NCBI GenBank assembly: GCA_020161725.1
Contig: JAIUOG010000006.1
Coordinates: forward strand, 1 to 49,440
Direction: 5' to 3'
DNA length: 49,440 nucleotides
DNA from: Pseudomonadota bacterium
GTDB lineage: Bacteria; Pseudomonadota; Gammaproteobacteria; Legionellales; Legionellaceae
Below are positions 43,589 to 49,440 of the stretch, in pieces. Positions within the stretch are counted from its first letter, which is position 1, and the number at the start of each line of letters is the position of its first letter. The translations under genes and the position numbers were made by a program. The notes beneath the pieces were generated by a model. The model saw nothing but the letters and a program-made list of their open reading frames with translations. It did no database searches and was not told where the DNA came from.

Positions 43589-46556
43589 GATTATTAGGAT
43601 CTCTTAGTGATCTTAATTTTCCATCTTTTACTTCATCAGACATAGAGAATGAATATCGGCCAAGCATATTAAAATGTGCTTTTGCAAATGGTGATAGCCT
43701 CACTTCATCTTCTTCATTCACAGGAAAGTTATCGTTCTTTAGCTGATCTAACGTGGCATCCATATAAATAGTATTCCAATGAACCAGAACATTAAGCACT
43801 AATCCTAATGCTCCTAGTTGATCTTCTTGTCCTTCGCGATATCGTTGGTGAAGTTCTCCTCTTTTTCCGTGAAAAACAGAACGCGCCAAGCTGTGTCTGC
43901 CCTCTGTCAAATTTAGTTGTAATAAAGTACTACGGCGACACGATTCATCATGAATATAGTTAAGCATATGAATGGTCTTATCTATGCGCCCAATTTCAGC
44001 AATGGCTTGTGCTAATCTTGTGGGTTTGTCACCCACCTGAAGAGTTCTCATAATCCCTGTTGCGGGTACTCGGCCAAGTTTTAAAGATCCAACCAAACGC
44101 AGCACATCGTCCCAATGAGGAATAATGCGCTCAAGATTTGCACGATGTTTAGCAAGAATATTGAGTTTGCCATAGTCTGCCAGTGGATCAACTCGCCAAA
44201 AACGAGCATCTCCCAAATCAGCTAATCGTGGACTAAAACGATACCCTAAGAGACGAAAAAGACCAAATACAATATCACTGTAAGCACCCGTATCTGTCAT
44301 GATGCGAGTTGGTTTTAACTCTGTTTGTTGTTCTAGCACTACTCCCAATAGAATCAAACTGTCTCGCAAAGTTCCTGGCACTGTAACATCATTCAAACCA
44401 GTTCTTTGATTTGAAAGTAAATTATACCAGGTGACTCCGCGTCCTTGATTAAAGTACTTTGGATTTGGAGCTGCATGCAAAGAACGGACAGGTACAACAA
44501 AACGCATTCCATCAGCAGAGGCTATATCTCCACCGCCCCATTTTTTCGCTAATTTACTCTGGTTTTGTGCGGCAACTAATATGGCGTTGGATGCAGTTAT
44601 CGTCTCATCGCGAATATAATTTTGATCAACCCATATCAAACGATCTCTTTTTAATGCTGGAATATCCTCTCTTACAAAAGGTTCAAGACCAGTATTGCAC
44701 GCCTGGGCAAGTAAAACAGCACAAATACTGATTTCTAAATCAACAGCCCGAGCATTCCCTTCATTAATATGAGTAAATGCTGAAATGAAGTTAGTTCGCT
44801 TAGCAATTTCCAGCAATACTTCGGGTAAATCTACACGAGGGAGTCTGGATTTAACTTCACTGCGCAACAGTTTTAGTGATTCAGGCTCATCTAACTTGTC
44901 TAATTGGGTTAGAATAAGTTCTTCACTGCCTTTAATCAGATCGAATCTTATAAAAGGGTTATTATCAAAATTTTTAGCCACCAATTTATATGTTTCATCT
45001 AATTCATTAACAAACTCCTGTAAATAACCATGTGGTTCATTTGTTAAGTTTAAAGAACGACAAATCACTGGGCGTATGGCCTCCCACTCTGTTCCTCCAT
45101 GAAGATTGGCTCTAGGATCAGAATAACGCCAACTTGGGCTAATAAAGAGATCGCGGCGTTTCAACGCTCCTTGTAATTTATCAAGAACACAGAAAATATA
45201 CGCAGTTTTATTGAACTGATTTTCTTTATCATGAATATATCGTTTCCATGTTTTACTGACTAAATCCATTGGCGCTTCTTTTTTTGATTTACTTTTTAAC
45301 CAATCAAGCGCCTGGATAATAGGTTTTCCTGCTTCATTGCTGTCAAAGTGAATAACACGAAGAAGAGAAGGTAAAAAGTTTTTAATTGTTTGTTCTTTAT
45401 CCTCGAGTTCGCGATAAAAAACATCATCTGGCGGTTGAATTAGCGCATTTACTTCGGTAACAGCGATTATTAATTCTTCATATCCAACGATATTGAAGAT
45501 TTTACTCCGAACCTCTTGATCAGTAAGATTGTTATCTAAAACAACTTTGCAGGCATCAATCAATGTCGCTGCAGCAGAGTCTAAATCTTTAATTGTTCGT
45601 AACCTCGTTTTATGATTAGTACGTTTTGCTTTGGAAAATAGCTCACTTAAGACAATAGATAATATATCAAGAGCATCATCTTGTGCCGTAGCTTCAAAAT
45701 GATGAGCAAAAGCAACTAAAGTTGCCATCTTTCTTTCATAAGAAAGGCGGCTTATAGCGGTTGTCTTTGCAGTATTAGCAAAGCGAGAAAGAACAGATAC
45801 TCTACCCTCAGGTAACCGCTTAGGTAATACAATGCTTAGTTCGCGCGCCATTTCAATACGTTTTAGTGCTTTAACCAATGTCTTACTACTTGCTCTTACA
45901 GGGCCTTTGCGAAGAATATCAAGTAATGATTGGCGTTGCTTCTCTGCCACCAATAGTAAATTATTAAGTTTTTCTGTCTGGTCGTTAGTTAAATTTTTAA
46001 TCAATGATCGCCATAAGCGCGTATCCATTCTACTACGAATTTCAGCAATAAATCGTTCTACTGTTGTTATTCCGGGCAATAAAACTTTATTGTTTATAAG
46101 CCATAACACGGTTTGCTCAAATAATAATCCTGGCCTATCTGTTCCAGTCCAAAATAAAGCATATAGCCACCGGCCCAACTTAAAACGAATACCTTCTTCA
46201 TTAAATTCTGTAAACCCATAACGTGTTCTTATTTCAACAGTATGCCGCCATCGTTGTTCACTTTTCTGATAACGCTCAAGAGAATTCTGAATATCGGCTA
46301 CATTAATTTGGGTGGCAATCCGCTCAATGATTTTATAAGGAATTTCAGTCAAATCACTGTAAAAAGTGCCAACAAATCTAGCCGTAGTTAATTGAAGAGC
46401 ATAACCTAACCGACTAAATGCTCCTCGTTTATTTCTTATCCATTCCCTATCTTGATCATCGAGAAAAAAATAATTAGCGATAAATTCTGGTGCTAAGTCA
46501 TTAGGGTACCTGCCATAGTTTTCACGCTGAGCAGGAGAAAGAAAGTCAACAGGCAT
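43584..46556 (-). CDS. tnpA: Tn3-family transposase (second element)
   Basis: 990 residues with the N-terminal DUF4158-type domain (DFLSPAQRENYGRYPNDL) and DDE core: Asp in ASADGMRFVV (about 677), Asp in TDTGAYSD (about 752) and Glu in NLTEGRHSLAR (about 884). It is intact but clearly different from the first transposase, so the two transposons are from separate lineages. No resolvase gene is adjacent, unlike in the first element. Confidence 0.95.
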   Translation of the reverse strand: MPVDFLSPAQRENYGRYPNDLAPEFIANYFFLDDQDREWIRNKRGAFSRLGYALQLTTARFVGTFYSDLTEIPYKIIERIATQINVADIQNSLERYQKSEQRWRHTVEIRTRYGFTEFNEEGIRFKLGRWLYALFWTGTDRPGLLFEQTVLWLINNKVLLPGITTVERFIAEIRSRMDTRLWRSLIKNLTNDQTEKLNNLLLVAEKQRQSLLDILRKGPVRASSKTLVKALKRIEMARELSIVLPKRLPEGRVSVLSRFANTAKTTAISRLSYERKMATLVAFAHHFEATAQDDALDILSIVLSELFSKAKRTNHKTRLRTIKDLDSAAATLIDACKVVLDNNLTDQEVRSKIFNIVGYEELIIAVTEVNALIQPPDDVFYRELEDKEQTIKNFLPSLLRVIHFDSNEAGKPIIQALDWLKSKSKKEAPMDLVSKTWKRYIHDKENQFNKTAYIFCVLDKLQGALKRRDLFISPSWRYSDPRANLHGGTEWEAIRPVICRSLNLTNEPHGYLQEFVNELDETYKLVAKNFDNNPFIRFDLIKGSEELILTQLDKLDEPESLKLLRSEVKSRLPRVDLPEVLLEIAKRTNFISAFTHINEGNARAVDLEISICAVLLAQACNTGLEPFVREDIPALKRDRLIWVDQNYIRDETITASNAILVAAQNQSKLAKKWGGGDIASADGMRFVVPVRSLHAAPNPKYFNQGRGVTWYNLLSNQRTGLNDVTVPGTLRDSLILLGVVLEQQTELKPTRIMTDTGAYSDIVFGLFRLLGYRFSPRLADLGDARFWRVDPLADYGKLNILAKHRANLERIIPHWDDVLRLVGSLKLGRVPATGIMRTLQVGDKPTRLAQAIAEIGRIDKTIHMLNYIHDESCRRSTLLQLNLTEGRHSLARSVFHGKRGELHQRYREGQEDQLGALGLVLNVLVHWNTIYMDATLDQLKNDNFPVNEEDEVRLSPFAKAHFNMLGRYSFSMSDEVKDGKLRSLRDPNNP

Positions 46557-46575
46557 AACATCTCATTATAAATGC

Positions 46576-46605
46576 GTGTTGTAAAACTTAGATTTTTTGC
46601 AACAC
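46576..46605. promoter_or_regulatory. Dyad upstream of tnpA, possible recombination core site
   Basis: GTGTTG at 46576-46581 and CAACAC at 46600-46605 flank an AT-rich centre with AAAA/TTTT continuing the symmetry (10 of 12 bases match). It lies 20 bases upstream of tnpA. Tn3 elements with tyrosine recombinases (TnpI or TnpS/T types) have inverted core sites at this place, but no such gene is next to it. It might also be an operator for tnpA. Confidence 0.4.
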
Positions 46606-46813
46606 ATGTCAAAGAACCAAATTGTAAACATACAAATTAAATTGCCAACATCAACAACTAACCTCCATAAATTTAGTATGACTTCTTTAAAAACCCATTA
46701 ACAAACCTAAAATATCATTGGTCATTCTGACGGTTGGTCAACAAAATCAACTTCGATGTATTTTGTTTTGGAGTATTATTGATCAGCCTGAAACTCTAAA
46801 AATAAAGGCATAC

Positions 46814-47206
46814 TTATTCATGTTTAGCCTCCATAATCACTTTAAGATAATCAATGATTTGAATTGTCTTTTCTGATGAAAACGGCTTAGCAAAATACAG
46901 ATAATCTTCAAGTGACTGTTGATGAGATAAATCGATTGCCTGGTTCGTCATGATGCCGATTAATGAACGAAGCGTCATTTTATTTTGCTCTGGGATTAAG
47001 GATTTAAAGTCCATCGTTATCAATTCATGATAAAAACGACTATCGACTAAAATCATATCGTAAAACGCGGAGGCAATTCGCTCTAGTGCTTCTTCTATTG
47101 TGGATACTAAATCTATGTGTTGATTTAAACGAGTAAATTGATCGCGAATCACAATGCGCGAGGCCATGGATTCTTCAATAATTAAAAAACGAAATGCTGC
47201 TTGCAT
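46814..47206 (-). CDS. Stand-alone receiver-domain protein
   Basis: 130 residues forming one receiver domain with no output domain. The acidic pair is Glu11-Glu12 instead of Asp, the acceptor Asp55 is in MILVDSRF, and Thr87 and Lys107 (FAKPF) are in place. With Glu in the pocket, phosphorylation or magnesium binding may be weaker. No kinase is adjacent. It may have come with the transposon or belong to the flanking backbone. Confidence 0.75.
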   Translation of the reverse strand: MQAAFRFLIIEESMASRIVIRDQFTRLNQHIDLVSTIEEALERIASAFYDMILVDSRFYHELITMDFKSLIPEQNKMTLRSLIGIMTNQAIDLSHQQSLEDYLYFAKPFSSEKTIQIIDYLKVIMEAKHE

Positions 47207-47301
47207 TGACTAAAGCTCCGTATTTTATTTTCATCATATAAAAAATATAAAGAAATAGGTCTATTTACAGTGTCACTGATGACAATCCAGGAGCGTATTA
47301 T

Positions 47302-47718
47302 TTAATACCCCGTCATCCCGAATACTAAAAGTACAATAAATTTGATTACCTCTCCGATACCATACATTACATGAGCATAAGAATGAGGTAATTTCTTGCC
47401 TGTTGCTAAATCATCAATTCGTTGACAGAGTATTGGAAATACCCAAAAGACTTGCAGTATTGCAACACTGATGAGAACTCCCAATAATACATTGTCTAAC
47501 ACAGTGTGGACGTGGAAAACATACAACGCAATTATTAGGATAAGAAAAACTAACTGCACCTGTTGAAAGGAGCGAAACACGGTTCGCCCAACTTCTAATC
47601 CCACTAATTTGCCAAGAGTAGGGGTTTTAAATTTTACCCAGCTTTCTAAAAAAGAAATACCGAGTATCATCCCTGCCCATAGGAGTGCGGCAATTGACAG
47701 CCAATGTATTCTCATCAT
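47302..47718 (-). CDS. Small four-helix membrane protein (DUF4149/TMEM205-like)
   Basis: 138 residues from ATG 47718 (TTG 47727 and ATG 47715 are alternatives). About four membrane helices: around 4-24, 48-68, 75-95 and 117-135. LLWAGMILGISFLESWVKFK and VFRSFQQVQLVFLIL are typical of this heme-free membrane family. An NsrR-like site at 47728-47750 directly precedes the start, shared in pattern with the oxidase site, so this gene may be co-regulated with the oxidase. Confidence 0.7.
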   Translation of the reverse strand: MMRIHWLSIAALLWAGMILGISFLESWVKFKTPTLGKLVGLEVGRTVFRSFQQVQLVFLILIIALYVFHVHTVLDNVLLGVLISVAILQVFWVFPILCQRIDDLATGKKLPHSYAHVMYGIGEVIKFIVLLVFGMTGY

Positions 47719-47727
47719 GTCAACCAA

Positions 47728-47750
47728 TAAAAATATTTAAAATACATCTT
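47728..47750. promoter_or_regulatory. NsrR-like dyad before the membrane gene
   Basis: On the minus strand AAGATGTATTT - T - AAATATTTTTA, an 11-1-11 pattern like the NsrR consensus half AAGATGYATTT. The half nearer the oxidase gene is perfect, the other weak. It lies 10 bases before the ATG on the minus strand. Confidence 0.5.
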
Positions 47751-47892
47751 ATGAAGATGAGGCGGTCTCAGTCAAGAACTGCTAATTTATAAAGTCTTTA
47801 CTAATCAAAGTATTATAATTTTTAAACGAGATTGAATGCCGTATTCATCGAGCGAATCATCACCTGTAATCCCAAGACAATCAGTTATATTA

Positions 47893-47915
47893 AAGTTGCA
47901 TTTAAAATACACCTT
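47893..47915. promoter_or_regulatory. NsrR-like dyad before the oxidase gene
   Basis: AAGTTGCATTT - A - AAATACACCTT, an 11-1-11 dyad with 9 of 11 complementary positions, matching the NsrR consensus form (AAGNTGCATTT N AAATNCANCTT). It sits 39 bases before the oxidase ATG, where a repressor would block transcription. In Vibrio fischeri an alternative oxidase is under NsrR control, which supports the call. Confidence 0.65.
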
Positions 47916-47953
47916 TAATATAATATATCTTATATCACCATAAAGGAGACATC

Positions 47954-48628
47954 ATGCCAGTAACTCATAGGCCTGCCCAAACCATCAGTGATAAAATTGC
48001 CTTTGGTCTGGTAAAGTTTTTCCGATTTTTCGCAGATACTTTTTTCCAAAAACGCTATGGTAATCGAGCCATTGTGTTGGAAACGGTCGCTGCTGTTCCG
48101 GGTATGGTAGGTGCCGCTTTACTGCATTTGCGCTGCCTAAGAAAAATTAAAAACGACGAGGGCTGGATTAAAATTTTACTGGATGAAGCAGATAATGAGC
48201 GGATGCATTTGATTACCTTTATGTACATTGCCAAACCCAACTGGTGTGAGCGCTTTATTATTTTTACGGCACAAGCTATTTTTGTGGTGTTGTATCTGTT
48301 GATGTATGTTTGTTCTTCAAAAACAGCACATCGTTTTGTTGGCTATCTTGAAGAGGAAGCTGTTGTCAGTTACACCCATTATTTACAGGAGTTGGATGAA
48401 GGACGTATTGAAAATGTCCCTGCTCCTGAGATCGCCAAACAATATTGGGGGCTTGCCTCTGATGCCAGGTTACGCGATGTGCTTTTAGTGGTGCGGGACG
48501 ATGAAGTGGAACATCGTGATGTAAACCATCAATTAGCAGATAAGTTGGTAAATGACAAAACCTTGTTAACTCAATTGCAACCAGAATACATCGACAATGA
48601 AAACAATGTGGAATCAAAGAGCAAATAG
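47954..48628 (+). CDS. aox: Alternative (ubiquinol) oxidase
   Basis: 224 residues. All iron-ligand motifs are present: LET (Glu43), NERMHL (Glu82, His85), LEEEA (132-136) and RDDEVEH (Glu184, His187). Two hydrophobic segments (about 45-60 and 101-121) attach it to the inner membrane. It oxidises ubiquinol with oxygen, bypassing the cytochrome oxidases, and is resistant to cyanide and nitric oxide. A strong ribosome site AAGGAGA precedes the ATG. Bacterial AOX is uncommon. The tehB-like gene follows by 20 bases. Confidence 0.95.
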   Translation: MPVTHRPAQTISDKIAFGLVKFFRFFADTFFQKRYGNRAIVLETVAAVPGMVGAALLHLRCLRKIKNDEGWIKILLDEADNERMHLITFMYIAKPNWCERFIIFTAQAIFVVLYLLMYVCSSKTAHRFVGYLEEEAVVSYTHYLQELDEGRIENVPAPEIAKQYWGLASDARLRDVLLVVRDDEVEHRDVNHQLADKLVNDKTLLTQLQPEYIDNENNVESKSK

Positions 48629-48648
48629 TAAAAATATAAGGATACATC

Positions 48649-49440
48649 ATGTTATTAGAACACAATGAGTTACTGTGCTATAAACAAACCGACATTGACA
48701 GCCATGGAAAACTTAAGTTTTTCTTAGAAAAACACAGCACCAAAGAAGGCACTTGGGGAATGCTTTTTCTGCATGAAGGAGCGATTGATTTTGCATTCTT
48801 AAATGGCCAGGGACAAGAGTGTTCACGCACGCGCATCGATAAAGAGCATCCTGAGCTTCAGATTCCACCAGCAGCATGGCATAAAATTATCCCTGTCAGT
48901 GAATCATTTAAGGCAACACTCAAGTTTTACTGCATGCCCCACCGCTACTTCAATAAAAAATACGGTCTAAGTGCCGTGCAAAGCGACTTAGTGTATGTCT
49001 ATCAGACTTACTTACGTCACTTGCAAGAAGCATCTATTCTCGATGCAGGTTGTGGTTCTGGCAGGAATTTATTGTATTTAGCCAACATGGGGCATCACGT
49101 TACCGGAATAGATAACAACCAAGCATCACTAGAGGCGATTCAGGAAATTACTCAAAAAGAAGATTTGAGTAAGGTGGCCACTCAACTGCACGATTTAAAT
49201 CAACCCTTAGCGCTTGATGTGGAACATTTTGATTTCGTTCTTTCAACCGTCACATTGCAATTCTTAAATTCGGAACGTATTCCCTCCTTGCTTACAGAGC
49301 TTCAAGAAGCAACCAATGAGAATGGGTATCATTTTTTGGTTTTCCCTATTCAATCAGAACTCTATCCATTACCTGATTTTTTCACGTACCTGCCCCATAA
49401 TGAAGAGATCTATCATCTGTATCAAGATGCTGGATGGTCT
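48649..49440 (+). CDS. tehB: TehB-type SAM methyltransferase (3' end beyond window)
   Basis: 264 codons, open at the right edge. As in Haemophilus TehB, an N-terminal cupin-like DUF1971 domain (FLEKHSTKEGTWGMLFLHEG, then AWHKIIPVSESFKATLKFYC) precedes a class I methyltransferase domain with motif I ILDAGCGSGRNLLYLANMG at about 128-146. TehB methylates tellurite and possibly other oxyanions. AAGGAT precedes the ATG. It lies behind the oxidase and is probably co-transcribed with it. Confidence 0.9.
   Translation, partial: MLLEHNELLCYKQTDIDSHGKLKFFLEKHSTKEGTWGMLFLHEGAIDFAFLNGQGQECSRTRIDKEHPELQIPPAAWHKIIPVSESFKATLKFYCMPHRYFNKKYGLSAVQSDLVYVYQTYLRHLQEASILDAGCGSGRNLLYLANMGHHVTGIDNNQASLEAIQEITQKEDLSKVATQLHDLNQPLALDVEHFDFVLSTVTLQFLNSERIPSLLTELQEATNENGYHFLVFPIQSELYPLPDFFTYLPHNEEIYHLYQDAGWS

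Larger units (their letters stand above)
43551..46813. mobile_element. Second Tn3-family element (right boundary not found)
   Basis: The left end is a 38-bp repeat at 43551-43588 with GGGG at the outside, TGGAACG in the middle and ACTTAAG inside, aligned position by position with the Tn3 repeat. Then comes tnpA (leftward). No matching right repeat is seen to the end of the window, so the element either extends further, carrying the genes after 46814, or has lost that end. The coordinate 46813 is only the limit of what can be assigned. Confidence 0.7.

Overview
The window looks like part of a conjugative plasmid, or plasmid-derived island, of a Legionella-type gammaproteobacterium. It is AT-rich. 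It carries an F-type conjugation operon, an iteron replicon with partition genes, many small accessory enzymes, and transposon cargo that resembles secreted effectors. The genus assignment is an inference from gene content and protein character; no 16S or chromosomal marker is present.

Bases 1-12,820 are read leftwards. An F-type type IV secretion operon runs traA-traL-traE-traK-traB-traV-traC-trbI-traW-(unknown membrane gene)-traU-trbC-traN, with overlapping or nearly touching genes and traN cut by the window edge. Upstream of it are two small exported proteins and three coupled genes resembling DnaT/phage O-P replication helpers. A divergent control region with a perfect TTTACC/GGTAAA dyad separates these from a rightward cluster (13,051-17,988): a LexA/CI-like repressor that appears to lack the self-cleavage residues, an alpha/beta hydrolase, a periplasmic type-1 binding protein, a hybrid histidine kinase with two receiver domains and a 75-residue protein with an HDxxN motif. 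A response regulator converges on it from the right (17,999-18,991). Together they look like a self-contained sensory cassette.

Bases 18,992-25,029 are the replicon: a long non-coding AT-rich stretch, six iteron-like repeats (plus one distant copy), parA, a plasmid-type parB, a small gene, a Rep_3 initiator and a second, Spo0J-like parB. A WGR-like protein and a minimal tyrosine recombinase follow, then recX.

Bases 26,969-43,550 are an accessory island of enzymes that modify small molecules or nucleotides: a P-loop kinase, a kinase/AAC(6')-like fusion, GNAT acetyltransferases, APH-fold phosphotransferases, YbaK- and AlaX-like tRNA-editing proteins, a DUF2000 protein, a nucleotidyltransferase/GNAT fusion, and XRE-cupin and MerR regulators. 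Two Tn3-family transposons have entered it. The first (29,498-36,010) has 38-bp inverted repeats and an AAGAT target duplication. It splits a phosphotransferase gene whose frame is exactly restored if the element is removed. It carries two effector-like passengers (an OTU-protease-like protein and a P-loop kinase), each followed by a tnpA 3' tail plus an inverted repeat. The second starts at 43,551 inside a GNAT gene; its other end is not visible.

The last part (46,814-49,440) holds a stand-alone receiver protein, a small membrane protein, an alternative oxidase and a TehB-like methyltransferase cut by the window edge. NsrR-like 11-1-11 dyads precede the membrane gene and the oxidase gene, suggesting a nitric-oxide-responsive unit.
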